Source of the DNA: Xanthomonas maliensis
GTDB taxonomy: Bacteria; Pseudomonadota; Gammaproteobacteria; Xanthomonadales; Xanthomonadaceae
DNA length: 64,000 bases
NCBI RefSeq assembly: GCF_009192945.1
Contig: NZ_NSET01000011.1
Location: forward strand, 1 to 64,000
Direction: 5' to 3'
The notes beneath the pieces were generated by a model. The model saw nothing but the letters and a program-made list of their open reading frames with translations, searched no databases and was not told where the DNA came from. Made by a program: the position numbers and the translations under genes. Positions 48,717 through 59,146 of this stretch are shown here, piece after piece. How positions within the stretch are numbered: the first letter of the stretch is position 1; every line of letters begins with the position of its first letter.

Positions 48717-49131
48717 CCTGATACTGAAAAACCATTGCGACACCCTGTTTACCATGGGTGTCCGCTGCAATGCATCGGCACGCCGATGCGAACGCGTCAT
48801 GTGGCAGGAGCGACCATCCCTGCCCGATCACCCTGCTTGCGGCATAGTGGTCACTTGACACGGTCGCCACGCGCGCTTGCGCATGCGCGGCTGGAGCCGT
48901 ATGACGCTGCTGGCACCGCATGCCGTTGGCAAATCCGCTACGCCTCTGCATTTCTCGCATGCGGCCGCGGGCGCTCGCCGAACATGTGATTCGCGAGGCT
49001 GGATCGCTCCCCGCATCGTGCTGCCTCGCCAGCTGCGGATGATGCACTGCAAAACAAGCGCATCCCATTCCGGTGCATCATCGAGCACGACAGCGACAGT
49101 CGCGCCGCTGTCCCAGCCGGAGGACACCGCC
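48717..49131. other. intergenic stretch ahead of the AraC gene, no gene seen
   Basis: An open frame runs through 48877 into the AraC-type gene, but it lacks a ribosome binding site and reads as Arg/Ala-rich chance sequence. The promoter of the AraC-type gene should lie here; none was identified with confidence. Confidence 0.4.
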
Positions 49132-50043
49132 GTGCCCATCACCGAAGTCTTCGACACCACGGCCGTTCACGCAGGCGCGCGCCTGCGCTACTGGAACACC
49201 CTGGCCAAGACGGCCTTCGACACCATGCGGATCGAACCCGCCTCCACTCACTTCCACGGCCGCATGCAGCGACGCTTGTTCGGATCGCTGCAGTTGACCA
49301 CCGTCGACTCGACTCCGGTCGCGATCCAGGCCCAACGCAGCGCAACCCTCAACGGTATCTACCTAATGCGCAATATGCACGGTAGCTGCGATGTGTATCA
49401 GCATGGCCGCCATGCGCACCTGCAGATCGGCGACCTGGTCGTCCTGTCTACCCAGGATCCGTATCGCATCGAATGCAGTCGCGCGCATCGCACTTGCGTG
49501 TTGTACGTGCCCGGTGCAGAACTGGCCAGCACGCTGGCACCGCAGATCGCGCTAGCGCATCGGGACGAGAGCTGCGCCCTGCTCGGCAGCTTCCTGGAAC
49601 ATCTGGGTCGGCTCGGCAACGCGCAGCCCGGCGGCAATCTATTGACCACCGCCTGCACCTTGCTGGAACTGACCTGGCCTGCGGCGGCAGACACGCGGCC
49701 GAGCAAGAGCAACGCGCATGCGTGGCGACTGCGGCTGCAACAGCATGTCCAGCAGCACCTCGCCGATCCACAGCTGAGCGCACAGGGCGTCGCCCGGCAC
49801 TTCGGCATCAGCGCACGCTACCTGCAGATGATCTTCGCCGGCGCCGATACATCCTTCAGCGCCTACCTGCTCGAGCAACGCCTGCGATGGGTCGCCGAAC
49901 GCCTGCGCGATGACCGCGGGCCGAGCATCTGCGAACTCGCGCTGGAAGCGGGATTCGGCGACATCTCGCATTTCTGCCGTTGTTTCCGCAAGCGCTTCGG
50001 CATCAGCGCAAGCGCCTATCGCCGCGACCCTGCACCGGCCTGA
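49132..50043 (+). CDS. AraC-family regulator next to the P450 operon
   Basis: A 303-residue regulator with an N-terminal AraC-binding-like domain (about 1-175) and a C-terminal HTH_18 domain (about 198-295; SAQGVARHFGISARYLQMIF and ICELALEAGFGDISHFCRCF). The start is most likely GTG 49132, which has GGAGG eight bases upstream; the ATGs further up lack such a site. It precedes the P450 operon by 127 bases on the same strand, so it is the likely activator of that operon, an inference from position. The N-terminal domain resembles FeaR-like regulators of aromatic compound genes. Confidence 0.88.
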   Translation: MPITEVFDTTAVHAGARLRYWNTLAKTAFDTMRIEPASTHFHGRMQRRLFGSLQLTTVDSTPVAIQAQRSATLNGIYLMRNMHGSCDVYQHGRHAHLQIGDLVVLSTQDPYRIECSRAHRTCVLYVPGAELASTLAPQIALAHRDESCALLGSFLEHLGRLGNAQPGGNLLTTACTLLELTWPAAADTRPSKSNAHAWRLRLQQHVQQHLADPQLSAQGVARHFGISARYLQMIFAGADTSFSAYLLEQRLRWVAERLRDDRGPSICELALEAGFGDISHFCRCFRKRFGISASAYRRDPAPA

Positions 50044-50170
50044 TCGCGGCGGTGCGGACGGCGAGTTCGCCCCCGGTCAAGTCTTGTTCGCTCCGCGCCA
50101 AGCGCAGCCGTTCTGCGGCCGCCTAGGCTGATGGTGCCCGATGGGGCGTAGACCAGCCGGAGCGCACTCC

Positions 50171-51352
50171 ATGACCGCCTTGAGTCGCATCAGCAGCGAT
50201 ATCGATCTATTCGCCGACGACGCGCTGCACGATCCCTACCCGCTCTATACCGAGCTCCGCAACCTCGGTCCGGCCGCCTATCTTCGCCGCTACGACGTCT
50301 ACCACCTGGGTCGCTACGATCAGGTGCGCAAGGCGTTGGCCGACTGGCAAACCTTTTCGTCCGCACAAGGCGCTGGATTCAACCCGATCATCAACAAGCA
50401 GTGGGAACACGCACTGATCTGCGTCGATCCGCCCATCCATGGCGCCACCCGCAAGCTGTTCACCGAACGGCTCGGCCCACGTCACCTGCAGGACGTCGAA
50501 GACACCATCCATCAACGCGCCGAGGCGCTGGCCAAGCAGCTGCGCGAACGGCGGGACTTCGACGGCGTGCGCGATGTCGCGCACGATCTGCCGATCAACG
50601 TCATCTTCGACCTGATCGGCTGGCCGGAGGAAGCGCGCGACGAACTGGCGGCATTGGCAGCCGGCTGCTTCGACGCCTGCGGTCCCGATTCCCTGCGCAT
50701 GCGGGCGGCGCTGCCGCGTCTTGAAGCGATGCGGGCGTTCGTCGCCGACACCTACGACCGCGACCGGCTCAAGCCAGGCGGGTTCGGCTCGACCGTCGCC
50801 GAGGCGGGAAGGCGGGGAGACATTCCACGCGAAGCGGCAATCGGCTTGATGGAGGGCTACGTGATTGCGGCCTTCGATACCACCATCAACGCGATCAGCA
50901 ACGGCTTGTGGCAATTCGCCCAGAATCCGCAGCAGTGGGACAGGCTCCGCCGGGACCCTGCCAAGGCGGCCGCCGCCTTTCTGGAAATCATCCGCATCGA
51001 TAGTCCGTTGCAACACCTGGCGCGCGTCACCACCCGTGAGGTCGACCTGGGCGAAGGCGTGGTGCTTCCCGCCGGCGCACGGGTGGTCATCAGCTATGCC
51101 TCGGCCAACCGCGACGAACGCCACTACCGCGCGCCCGACACGTTCGATATCGACCGTCATCCCACCGACCATCTGGGATTTGGCCTGGCGACCCACAACT
51201 GCGCCGGTCAAGCGCTTGCCAAACTGGAAGGTCTGGCGGTGTTCTCGGCCCTCGCCCGCCATATCGATGGCTTCATCCTGACCGGGCCGGTACAACGCGT
51301 GCCCAACAGCATCACGCGCGGGCTGTCGCATCTGCCGATGCGCGCGCACTAG
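50171..51352 (+). CDS. cytochrome P450
   Basis: A 393-residue soluble bacterial P450. The haem-ligand loop is FGLATHNCAGQALA, with Cys344 as the axial thiolate. The I-helix oxygen-activation motif is AAFDTT (residues about 236-241), the ExxR-like Glu is in FLEIIRIDSPLQ (a derived ExxR, E-I-I-R), and the loop TTREVDLGEGVVLPAGARVV follows. The N-terminus (DPYPLYTELRNLGPAAYL) resembles CYP199-like enzymes that act on aromatic acids. It uses NADPH or NADH through the downstream ferredoxin and reductase. ATG 50171 has GGAG upstream; an ATG at 50141 is less likely. Confidence 0.92.
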   Translation: MTALSRISSDIDLFADDALHDPYPLYTELRNLGPAAYLRRYDVYHLGRYDQVRKALADWQTFSSAQGAGFNPIINKQWEHALICVDPPIHGATRKLFTERLGPRHLQDVEDTIHQRAEALAKQLRERRDFDGVRDVAHDLPINVIFDLIGWPEEARDELAALAAGCFDACGPDSLRMRAALPRLEAMRAFVADTYDRDRLKPGGFGSTVAEAGRRGDIPREAAIGLMEGYVIAAFDTTINAISNGLWQFAQNPQQWDRLRRDPAKAAAAFLEIIRIDSPLQHLARVTTREVDLGEGVVLPAGARVVISYASANRDERHYRAPDTFDIDRHPTDHLGFGLATHNCAGQALAKLEGLAVFSALARHIDGFILTGPVQRVPNSITRGLSHLPMRAH

Positions 51353-51360
51353 GAGGACGC

Positions 51361-51669
51361 ATGCCGAAGGTGACCTACATCGAACCGGACGGCCAGGCCA
51401 TCGTGATCGACCTGGAGCCGGGCTGGAGCCTGATGCAAGGTGCAATGCACCATGGCATCGACGGGATCGAAGCGCAATGCGGCGGTTCCTGCGCATGCGC
51501 GACCTGCCATTGCTATGTGGAAGCCGGCGGCGAAGACCTACCGCTGCTGGAGATGGAAGCGGCCATGCTCGGCAACGTGGCCGCCGAGCGGCGCGACAAT
51601 AGCCGCCTGGCCTGCCAGATCACCCCGGTGAACGCGATGACGATTCGCTTCCCGGATCGCCAGACATGA
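51361..51669 (+). CDS. 2Fe-2S ferredoxin
   Basis: A 102-residue adrenodoxin/putidaredoxin-type ferredoxin. The cluster ligands are Cys40, Cys46 and Cys49 (CGGSCACATC) and Cys85 (SRLACQI), in the C-x5-C-x2-C...C spacing. It begins eight bases after the P450 stop with GGAGG before the start and overlaps the reductase gene by four bases. It should carry electrons from the reductase to the P450. Confidence 0.95.
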   Translation: MPKVTYIEPDGQAIVIDLEPGWSLMQGAMHHGIDGIEAQCGGSCACATCHCYVEAGGEDLPLLEMEAAMLGNVAAERRDNSRLACQITPVNAMTIRFPDRQT

Positions 51670-52895
51670 ATCCACGCGTAGGCGGCATGGTCATCGTCGG
51701 TGCCGGCCAGGCTGGTCTGCAGACGGCCGAATCCCTGCGCATCGGGGGCTATGACGGCTCGATCGTCCTGCTCGGCGACGAAGCCTTCCCGCCGTATCAT
51801 CGGCCGCCGCTCTCCAAGGCCTATCTCCTCGGCGAACTGAGCGACGCGCAGCTGAGCATTCGTGCGCTCGCAGCATTGGCTCGCAAGCAGATCGACTGGC
51901 GGCCCAATAGTGCTGTCGTGCGTATCGACCGTGCCAACCAAACCTTGCAGTTGCAGGACGGCGATCCACTGCGTTATGCGGGACTCTGTCTGGCAACCGG
52001 CGCGCGCGCGCGTCCACTGACGGTTGCCGGCGCAGCGCTGGACAACGTGCGACGCTTGCGCAGTATGGCCGATGCGCAAGCGATTGCCGCCGTGCTGCCG
52101 CAGAGTCATCGGATCGTGGTGATCGGTGGCGGCTTCATCGGGCTTGAATTCGCCGCAGTCGCACGACGGCTCGGAAAGCAGGTGGTGGTCCTGGAAGCCG
52201 CCAACCGACTCCTGGCACGGGCAATGACGCCCTTGCTGTCGGACTTCTTCATCGGCTTGCATCGCGCGAACGGGGTCGCGGTCGAATTGGGCGTTGGCGT
52301 GGAGGCGCTGAGCGGTGCCGATGGTCGCGTGAGCGCAGTCCACTTGCACGATGGCCGGGAGCTGCCTGCCGACTTGGTCATCGCCGGCATTGGCGCCGTC
52401 CCCAATGGTGAGCTGGCGCAACACGCTGGCCTGACCTGCGAAGGCGGTGCTGTGCTGGTGGACGACTGCACGCGCACCAGCGATCCGACCATCGTGGCCG
52501 CAGGCGATTGCACCATCAGGCAACTGGCGGGAGGCGACCGCCTGCGGCTGGAGTCGGTGCAGAACGCCATCGAACAGGGCAAGTCCGCAGCCGCCTCGTT
52601 ACTCGGCCAGCATCGGCCCTGTCCGGCACAGCCCTGGTTCTGGTCGGACCAATACGATGTCACCTTGCAGATGGTCGGCCTCACCGCAGGCCACGACCGC
52701 GCGGTGGTCCGCGGCGATATCGCGGCCAATGCATTTTCGGTGTGCTATTTCACCAACGGCCGGCTGTGCGCCGTCGACTCCGTCAATCGCCCGCAGGATC
52801 ACCTGGCCGCACGCAAACTGCTCAATGCAGGCAGGTCGCCCACCCCACAGCAAGCAGGCATGAGCGATGTTGCGCTGGACAGCCCGCTCCGCTGA
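51666..52895 (+). CDS. FAD/NAD-dependent ferredoxin reductase
   Basis: A 409-residue flavoprotein of the putidaredoxin reductase type. The FAD site is MVIVGAGQAGLQTAESL (about 10-25), the NAD site VVIGGGFIGLEFAAV (about 150-165), and the second FAD site is IVAAGDC in the region near 275-282. It completes a class I P450 system with the two preceding genes, all within one operon. Confidence 0.93.
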   Translation: MNPRVGGMVIVGAGQAGLQTAESLRIGGYDGSIVLLGDEAFPPYHRPPLSKAYLLGELSDAQLSIRALAALARKQIDWRPNSAVVRIDRANQTLQLQDGDPLRYAGLCLATGARARPLTVAGAALDNVRRLRSMADAQAIAAVLPQSHRIVVIGGGFIGLEFAAVARRLGKQVVVLEAANRLLARAMTPLLSDFFIGLHRANGVAVELGVGVEALSGADGRVSAVHLHDGRELPADLVIAGIGAVPNGELAQHAGLTCEGGAVLVDDCTRTSDPTIVAAGDCTIRQLAGGDRLRLESVQNAIEQGKSAAASLLGQHRPCPAQPWFWSDQYDVTLQMVGLTAGHDRAVVRGDIAANAFSVCYFTNGRLCAVDSVNRPQDHLAARKLLNAGRSPTPQQAGMSDVALDSPLR

Positions 52896-52933
52896 GTCGG
52901 CGTCGCCGTCGCAGCGGCCGGTCCTGCATGGAT

Positions 52934-53845
52934 CTATTGTTCTCGCGCCGCAGCGAGGCTGTCGTCCGGTGTGGCCGCAGGCTGCAGCAGCAGCCGAACC
53001 AAGGGATTCGGGAAACGCCGCGACATGGTGACGGCATAAAACGTCTCCACGATCTCCGGCAATTGATCGCCCTCCACCAGCATCCCGGCGGCAATCTCGT
53101 CCTTGACCACGATGGGTGGAAGAACGGCCAGGCCGATGTCCTCACGGGCAAGCAATCGCATCATCGCCATGTCCTCCACTTCGGCAACGATCTGTGGCCG
53201 CACGCCCAGCCGATCGGCCAAGGCATCGAAGCCGATGCGCACACTGCTGTCCACCGTCGGCAGGATGATGGGATGGCGTCGGAGCCGATCTGCGAAGCTC
53301 GCGGCGTGCCCCAGCCGATCCGGCGTCCCCACCAGGCTGACCGGCCACCCTGCGAGCCGGTGGGTGACAAACGGAGTCAATGCATCGCCAGGCGGGGCCT
53401 GATTCAGTAGCACGACGTCGAGGTTGAGCGCCTCCAGCGCCCGCAACAGTTCGGCCGCGCCCCCGGAGCGAAGAATGAGATCGATGTCGGCGCGGCCGAG
53501 GACCGGGCGCAGGAACTCCATCTGGAAGTTGCGCGACAGCGTGGCCAGCGAACCGACGCGCAGCGCATGTCGCGCTGCGCCAGTCTGCCGCAGTGTGCCC
53601 AGCAACTCATCGCCGGTGGCAAAGATGGCATCGGCGTGGTCGAGGACGATCTGCCCGGCCTCGGTCAGATGGAGTTGGCGCCCGCGGCGCTCGAACAGCG
53701 CATGGCCGAGGCGTTCCTCGAGCTTGCGGATCTGTACCGACAACGCCGACTGCGTAACGCTGAGCCGTTCTGCGGTGCGGGTGAGATTGCCGTCATGGGC
53801 AACCGCCCAGAAGTAGCGCAGGTGATTGTAGTTGAGAGCGGCCAT
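52934..53845 (-). CDS. LysR-family regulator divergent from dabB-dabA
   Basis: A 303-residue LysR regulator with an N-terminal winged helix (LRYFWAVAHDGNLTRTAERL, SALSVQIRKLEERLG) and a substrate-binding effector domain from about residue 90. The family has an auto-regulatory habit, and GTTCG/CGAAC arms at 53847-53863 lie just upstream of its start. It faces dabB, so it should control the inorganic carbon uptake genes. In Xanthomonas-like genomes no effector is known; bicarbonate or CO2 shortage is a reasonable guess. Confidence 0.9.
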   Translation of the reverse strand: MAALNYNHLRYFWAVAHDGNLTRTAERLSVTQSALSVQIRKLEERLGHALFERRGRQLHLTEAGQIVLDHADAIFATGDELLGTLRQTGAARHALRVGSLATLSRNFQMEFLRPVLGRADIDLILRSGGAAELLRALEALNLDVVLLNQAPPGDALTPFVTHRLAGWPVSLVGTPDRLGHAASFADRLRRHPIILPTVDSSVRIGFDALADRLGVRPQIVAEVEDMAMMRLLAREDIGLAVLPPIVVKDEIAAGMLVEGDQLPEIVETFYAVTMSRRFPNPLVRLLLQPAATPDDSLAAAREQ

Positions 53846-53846
53846 T

Positions 53847-53863
53847 GTTCGATATTAACGAAC
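53847..53863. promoter_or_regulatory. GTTCG-N7-CGAAC inverted repeat, candidate LysR site
   Basis: A 17-bp inverted repeat, GTTCGATATTAACGAAC, immediately upstream of the LysR start, in an AT-rich stretch. A wider pair, ATTGTTC (53844-53850) and GAACAAT (53874-53880), overlaps it. LysR sites usually contain T-N11-A within such repeats. Confidence 0.5.
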
Positions 53864-53952
53864 GATTTCGTGAGAACAATGAATTTTTATTCAACCTCAT
53901 GCATCGGTATCTTGGCGCCGCCCGCCACCGCGCTCGAATCAAGGGAATCGCC

Positions 53953-55521
53953 TTGTCGCCCTCTTTGCTGCCACTTTTCGCTCCGCTTCTGCTGCTTGTC
54001 GCCGCCGTCTTCGGCTTCGTCGGGAGCGGCCGACGCCCACGCTGGGCCACCACCTTCGCGGAAGGGGCCTCACTCGGCGCCTTGGTGATCGCGATGGCAT
54101 CGCTGGCGCTACTGCTACTGCGCGGTACTGCAACCAGCCCACTGATCGGCTGGGACGGCATCGGCCTGTCCGCACGACTCGACGCCGTGAGCACGGTCAT
54201 GTTGCTGTTGGTGGCATTCGTCGGCTGGATCGTGGTGCGATACGCACGTACCTATCTGGATGGCGAGGCGCGCCAGGGCTATTTCACCGGCTGGCTGTGT
54301 ATCGCGCTCGCGGCCGTGCTGCTGCTGGTGCAGGCCGGCAATCTGGTCCAAGTGGTCATTGCCTGGATCAGCACCAGCGTCGCGCTGAATCGCCTGCTGC
54401 TGTTCTATCCAGAACGCGTGGCGGCACGGCGCGCTGCGCGCAAGAAACGGCTGTTCGCCACGATCGGCGGCACCGCCCTGATCTGCGCCGCGCTGCTTCT
54501 CTGGAAGCACCTCGGCACCAGCGATATCGCCACGATCAATGCGCTGGCCTGGAGCAGGCACTCCTGGTCGCTGGTCGCGGCGGCCGCGCTGCTTGCGCTG
54601 GCCGCGGTGCTGAAATCGGCGCAGTTCCCGACCCATGGCTGGCTCACCGAGATGATGGAGGCGCCCACGCCGGTGTCGGCCTTGCTGCATGCGGGTGTGA
54701 TCAATGGCGGCGGCTTCCTGCTGATCCGCTTCGCCGATCTGATGCTGTCCGCCCCCGGCGTGCTCGCCGTGCTGGCCATGCTGGGCGGATTCACCGCCTT
54801 GTTCGGTGCACTGGTGATGCTGACCCAGCCCGCCGTCAAGACCTCGCTCGCCTGGTCGACGGTCGCGCAGATGGGATTCATGATGCTCCAGTGCGGTCTG
54901 GCGCTGTTTCCGCTGGCCCTGCTGCACATCGTCGCGCACTCGCTCTATAAGGCGCACGCGTTCCTGGCATCCGGCGGCGCGGTCGAGCAGGTGGCGGCCA
55001 TCCGCCGGCCCGGGCCAGTGGCCGTTCCAAACGGGGCAGCGGTCTGCCGCGCCTTCCTGATCGCTCTGGCGATCTATGTCGGGATCGGCGCTGCCTTCGG
55101 CCTCACCTTCGGGTTCGGGCACAAGTCGCCACAAGCGCTGGCATTGGGCGCCATCCTGATCTTCGGCGTCGCCTATCTGCTGGCCCAGGGCCTTGCCGAT
55201 ACCGCGCCGCGCCCGCTTACCCGCAGGACCGCGATCTACGCCAGCGCCGCGGCGATCGGCTACTTCGCGCTGCAGACCGCCGCCGAATGGCTGACGGCCG
55301 GGGTGCTGCCGACGACGCCGGCACCGGGACGGCTGGAGTGGACGTTGATGGCGCTGGCGGTGCTGAGCTTCGGGCTGGTGGCGGTAGCGCAGGCGCTGTT
55401 CCCGCTCTGGGCATCGCATCCTGCCGCTGCCGGACTCCGCGTCCATCTCTCCAACGGCCTCTACGTCAATGCCATGATCGATCGCCTCCTCGGCGGCTGG
55501 TCCACCCGCAAGGCCTCGTGA
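53953..55521 (+). CDS. dabB: DabB, NuoL-like membrane subunit of an inorganic carbon transporter
   Basis: A 522-residue integral membrane protein of the NADH-dehydrogenase subunit L/Mrp antiporter family, with about fourteen hydrophobic segments. The proton-channel core is [20 protein letters not shown] and [16 protein letters not shown]. DabB uses the proton gradient to drive CO2 hydration in DabA. The TTG at 53953 (AAGGGA six bases upstream) is favoured over in-frame ATGs at 53845 and 53899 because these lack a ribosome binding site and add an unusual N-terminus. Followed by dabA after 25 bases. Confidence 0.88.
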   Translation: MSPSLLPLFAPLLLLVAAVFGFVGSGRRPRWATTFAEGASLGALVIAMASLALLLLRGTATSPLIGWDGIGLSARLDAVSTVMLLLVAFVGWIVVRYARTYLDGEARQGYFTGWLCIALAAVLLLVQAGNLVQVVIAWISTSVALNRLLLFYPERVAARRAARKKRLFATIGGTALICAALLLWKHLGTSDIATINALAWSRHSWSLVAAAALLALAAVLKSAQFPTHGWLTEMMEAPTPVSALLHAGVINGGGFLLIRFADLMLSAPGVLAVLAMLGGFTALFGALVMLTQPAVKTSLAWSTVAQMGFMMLQCGLALFPLALLHIVAHSLYKAHAFLASGGAVEQVAAIRRPGPVAVPNGAAVCRAFLIALAIYVGIGAAFGLTFGFGHKSPQALALGAILIFGVAYLLAQGLADTAPRPLTRRTAIYASAAAIGYFALQTAAEWLTAGVLPTTPAPGRLEWTLMALAVLSFGLVAVAQALFPLWASHPAAAGLRVHLSNGLYVNAMIDRLLGGWSTRKAS

Positions 55522-55546
55522 CCCCACACTTGTCAGGACAACGCCC

Positions 55547-57940
55547 ATGTCGACCACCACGTCCCCCTCATCGCCGCTGTCGACCGACCTGATCATCGGG
55601 GCCGTCCATCGCGCAACGTACGCGATCCCCCCGCTATGGCCGCTGGCCTCCAGCGTCGCGGTCAATCCCTTCCTCGGCCAGACCGGCGAGCCGTTGGCAA
55701 CGGCAGCGGCGCGCCTGCGGCACGCGGGCGGCGTTGCCCTGACCATGCCCCGGTCCTGGTATGCGCAGCGGCTGGCATCGGGCGAGATCGCCGAGGAAGA
55801 CCTGCACGCCGCTTTCCACAGTGCGCCCGCAGCACTACGGCCACAGACGCTGTCCGCACTGAAGCAGGCCATGGCCGATGCCCCCCCTGCCCCGCAAGCC
55901 TTGCCGACCATTGCCGACCTGGCACGCGATATCTCGGCAATCGATTGGCAGGGCATCGTCAACGAACGCATCGGCCACTGGGCAGCCGGCTATTTCGACC
56001 AGGGCCAGGCGCTCTGGGCTGCCGGGCAATCCGGCGGTGCATACAGCACATGGCGGATCATCGCGACCCACGATCTGACGCCTGAGATTGCCGGCCTGAC
56101 GGGTTTCGCGCAGCGCATAGCGGATGCGTCATCGAACGCCGAAGACGCCATCGCCGACTGCGTCGCCCGGCTTGGACTCCCCCAGGAGGCGCTCGACAGC
56201 TACTTCCACCGCTTGCTGACAACGCTTGGCGGTTGGAGTCAGGTCGCCCGCTATCGGCTCTGGCAAGCGGAGTTGAACGCAGGGACCGATGCTTCCGTCA
56301 CCGAGTTGCTTGCCATCCGCCTGCACTGGGAAGCCGCGCTCCTGGAGCGCTACCGCTCGGCACTCGCGTCTCCGTGGCACACCGCCATTGCAGCCTACAG
56401 TGCCGCGGTGGCTGCAACGCCGGACGATGTCGTCGACAGCATCCTGCAGGAAGCTGCAGAACGTGCAGCGCAGCGGCGGCTCGATACCGTGCTTGCCGCG
56501 CCATCGCCAGCGCAGGCCGCACCCGGCCGCGTCAAGCTGCAAATGGCGTTCTGCATCGACGTACGCTCGGAAGTCTTCCGCCGCGCATTGGAAAGCCTCG
56601 ATCCCGGCATCCAGACGCTGGGATTCGCAGGCTTCTTCGGCTTGGGCATCGGCCATCGACGGTTTGCCTCGGATGTGGTCGAGGCGCGTCTTCCCGTGTT
56701 GCTGACCCCAGGCGTTTTCACCTGCGCTGGAGACGCGACACCGTCGGAAGCCGCGGCGGACCTGAGTGCGCGGATCAAGGCACGTGCGAAGCGTGCCTGG
56801 GGCCGTTTCAAACTGGCTGCGATTTCCTCGTTTGCCTTCGTCGAAGCCACCGGCCCGATCTACGTCGCCAAGCTGCTGCGCGATGGCTTGGCGCTGAAGC
56901 GCCACCACGCGCCGAACGACCCGGCGCCGCGTCCAGCCTCCGATCTCGATCTCGACACCCGGCTGGCCATCGCCAAGCGCATTCTCGAGGCGATGTCGCT
57001 CACCACCGGCTTCGCCAGGCTCGTCGTGCTCGCCGGCCATGGGGCAAACGTGGTCAACAATCCACATGCGAGCGCGCTGCACTGCGGTGCGTGCGGCGGC
57101 TACTCGGGCGAAGTCAATGCGCGCCTGCTGGCCTCGTTGCTCAACGACCCTGCCGTGCGTGCCGGTCTTGCCGTGCGTGGCATCGCGATTCCGGCAGACA
57201 CGCTGTTCCTGGCGGCACTGCACGACACCACGACCGATGCGGTCACGCTCTATACCGCCGACCAGCCTTCTGCCGAGCATACCGAGGATGTCGAGCATGC
57301 AAGGCAGTGGCTGACCGCGGCTGGCACGCTAGCGCGCGGCGAGCGTGCGCTGCGCCTGCCGCGCGCCGAGCGTAGCCGGGACATCGCCCATCGCGCCCGC
57401 GACTGGGCCGAGATTCGCCCCGAATGGGCGCTGGCAGGCTGCCAGGCCTTCATCGCCGCACCGCGATCGCGAACGGCCGGGCGCGACCTGGCCGGACGCG
57501 CCTTCCTGCATGACTACGACTGGCAAGGCGACGAAGGCTTCGGCGTGCTGGAGTTGATCCTCACCGCGCCGGTCGTCGTCGCCAGCTGGATCAGCCTGCA
57601 GTACTACGGATCGACGGTCGCACCCGAGCTCTTCGGCGCGGGCAACAAGCTGCTGCACAACGTCACCGGCGGCATCGGCGTCGTCGAGGGCAACGGCGGC
57701 CTGCTGCGCACGGGATTGCCGTGGCAGTCGGTGCACGATGGCGAACGCCTGACCCACGAACCGCTGCGGCTTTCGGTGTTGATCGAAGCACCGTCCGAGG
57801 CGATCGCCAGGATCCTCGAACGTCACCCGCAAGTCCGCGCACTGTTCGACAACCGTTGGCTGCATCTGTTCGCGCTGGACGACGAGGGCCGCATGAAATG
57901 GCGCTACGCTGGCAACCTGCACTGGGAGACCTGCATTTAG
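55547..57940 (+). CDS. dabA: DabA, DUF2309 inorganic carbon transporter subunit
   Basis: A 797-residue DUF2309 protein, the beta-carbonic-anhydrase-like subunit that hydrates CO2 to bicarbonate vectorially. The zinc-binding pattern is intact: Cys336 and Asp338 in [11 protein letters not shown], His498 in [14 protein letters not shown] and Cys513 in LHCGACGG. The spacing between the His and the last Cys is 15 residues, as in the characterised DabA, with the arginine of VRSE nearby. Peripheral on the inner membrane, with DabB. Conserved downstream motif CQAFIAAPR. The system is found in both autotrophs and heterotrophs; here it should help provide bicarbonate for carboxylation at ambient CO2. 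Confidence 0.94.
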   Translation: MSTTTSPSSPLSTDLIIGAVHRATYAIPPLWPLASSVAVNPFLGQTGEPLATAAARLRHAGGVALTMPRSWYAQRLASGEIAEEDLHAAFHSAPAALRPQTLSALKQAMADAPPAPQALPTIADLARDISAIDWQGIVNERIGHWAAGYFDQGQALWAAGQSGGAYSTWRIIATHDLTPEIAGLTGFAQRIADASSNAEDAIADCVARLGLPQEALDSYFHRLLTTLGGWSQVARYRLWQAELNAGTDASVTELLAIRLHWEAALLERYRSALASPWHTAIAAYSAAVAATPDDVVDSILQEAAERAAQRRLDTVLAAPSPAQAAPGRVKLQMAFCIDVRSEVFRRALESLDPGIQTLGFAGFFGLGIGHRRFASDVVEARLPVLLTPGVFTCAGDATPSEAAADLSARIKARAKRAWGRFKLAAISSFAFVEATGPIYVAKLLRDGLALKRHHAPNDPAPRPASDLDLDTRLAIAKRILEAMSLTTGFARLVVLAGHGANVVNNPHASALHCGACGGYSGEVNARLLASLLNDPAVRAGLAVRGIAIPADTLFLAALHDTTTDAVTLYTADQPSAEHTEDVEHARQWLTAAGTLARGERALRLPRAERSRDIAHRARDWAEIRPEWALAGCQAFIAAPRSRTAGRDLAGRAFLHDYDWQGDEGFGVLELILTAPVVVASWISLQYYGSTVAPELFGAGNKLLHNVTGGIGVVEGNGGLLRTGLPWQSVHDGERLTHEPLRLSVLIEAPSEAIARILERHPQVRALFDNRWLHLFALDDEGRMKWRYAGNLHWETCI

Positions 57941-58036
57941 CCGCAAGTCACGACGTGGCACCGGTCGGATTCTGGCGCCCCAGCAGGTCGCCTGGCATGT
58001 TCCACGCGCTGCGTCGGCGGCGCGCAGAACATCGCC

Positions 58037-59146
58037 TCAGCGCTGTCGAATGTGCTCCTGCTGCTGCGCATGCAACGACCAACTCGCATGCCAGTCGATC
58101 CGGAACCCATCGCCTTCGAGTTGCAGCGGAAGCCACACATAGCGTCCATCGATGGCGTTCTCCGGATTCCAGCGATCGCCCATGTAGATGAAGTGACCTG
58201 GCTGTCCCGGCATCGGCAACACGTACGCACTCTGGCTGTGGAAGGTGAGCGCAGCGTCTTCGCCGCGCGCCGGATTGCCGAGCTCGGTCCACGGGCCCAT
58301 CGGCGATGCCGCGCTGGCACTATGTGCGGTATTGGGCTTCCACCCGGTGCACTCCGAGCCCATGAAGAAATAGCGCCCGGCATACTTGAAGATCGCCGGC
58401 GCCTCCAGCGCTTGATCGACGAAGATGCGTTGGTAACCCTGCTCGGTGTCGAGATAATCGGCTGTCAAACGCGTCACATGCATGGTGGCGTTGCCTTCGG
58501 AGCTGTAGAACAGGTACGCCGTGCCATCGTCGTCCTGGAACAGCGTCATGTCGCGCGACTGCTGGCCATTGGGCTGGAAGGAGCGCAAATACCGGTACGG
58601 ACCGGCTGGCGTATCTGCGACCGCCACGCCCACGCGCGCATCCTTGTAACCGTGCCCTGCCCGTTCCAGGTGGAACCACATCACGTACCTTCCAGTGGCC
58701 GGGTTATGCAGCACCTTGGGGCGTTCGATGATGGCGCCATCGGCAATGTCGGACTGCGGATCTCTCGACACCGCAAGCGCGATGCCGCGCGCATCCCAGT
58801 GCAACAGATCGCTGGACCGATAGACCGATACGCCGACGTGCGCCGCATTGCCGCCCTTCCCGGCGGTCTTGTATTCGCCAAACCAGTAGTAACTGCCGTC
58901 CGGCGCCTCGAGCATCCCGGCGCCGTGCGCGTTGATCACTGCGCCCTGACGGTCATGCCATCGAGCGCCTGGGACGATGGCGGCCGACGCATCGGTGGCT
59001 GAGGCCAGCAAGGGCACAAGCAGCAAAAACACCCCGGCGACAGCGCTCAACCGCCGTTGCCACGATGACGAGCGGATGCCTGCGCAGCTACCACTGTACA
59101 GGTTTTCGCGAATCGACGACCCGACCGACGCACGCATCTGCCTCAT
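58037..59146 (-). CDS. secreted glycoside hydrolase, family 43
   Basis: A 369-residue exported protein. The signal segment is at about 31-55 (RRLSAVAGVFLLLVPLLASA). The five-bladed beta-propeller of GH43 follows, with features GAGMLEAPDGSYYWFGEY, RPKVLHNPATGRYVMWFH, RDMTLFQDDDGTAYLFYSS and LEAPAIFKYAGRYFFMGS. The last is the Glu-bearing strand. This sub-pattern is that of exo-beta-1,3-galactanase or arabinanase-like GH43 enzymes acting on plant wall polymers. The first ~30 residues before the signal are unusually long, so the true start may be later. Confidence 0.88.
   Translation of the reverse strand: MRQMRASVGSSIRENLYSGSCAGIRSSSWQRRLSAVAGVFLLLVPLLASATDASAAIVPGARWHDRQGAVINAHGAGMLEAPDGSYYWFGEYKTAGKGGNAAHVGVSVYRSSDLLHWDARGIALAVSRDPQSDIADGAIIERPKVLHNPATGRYVMWFHLERAGHGYKDARVGVAVADTPAGPYRYLRSFQPNGQQSRDMTLFQDDDGTAYLFYSSEGNATMHVTRLTADYLDTEQGYQRIFVDQALEAPAIFKYAGRYFFMGSECTGWKPNTAHSASAASPMGPWTELGNPARGEDAALTFHSQSAYVLPMPGQPGHFIYMGDRWNPENAIDGRYVWLPLQLEGDGFRIDWHASWSLHAQQQEHIRQR

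Noticed and set aside
54115..55971. 618-residue open frame on the - strand
   Set aside because: Antisense to dabB and the start of dabA; shadow composition.
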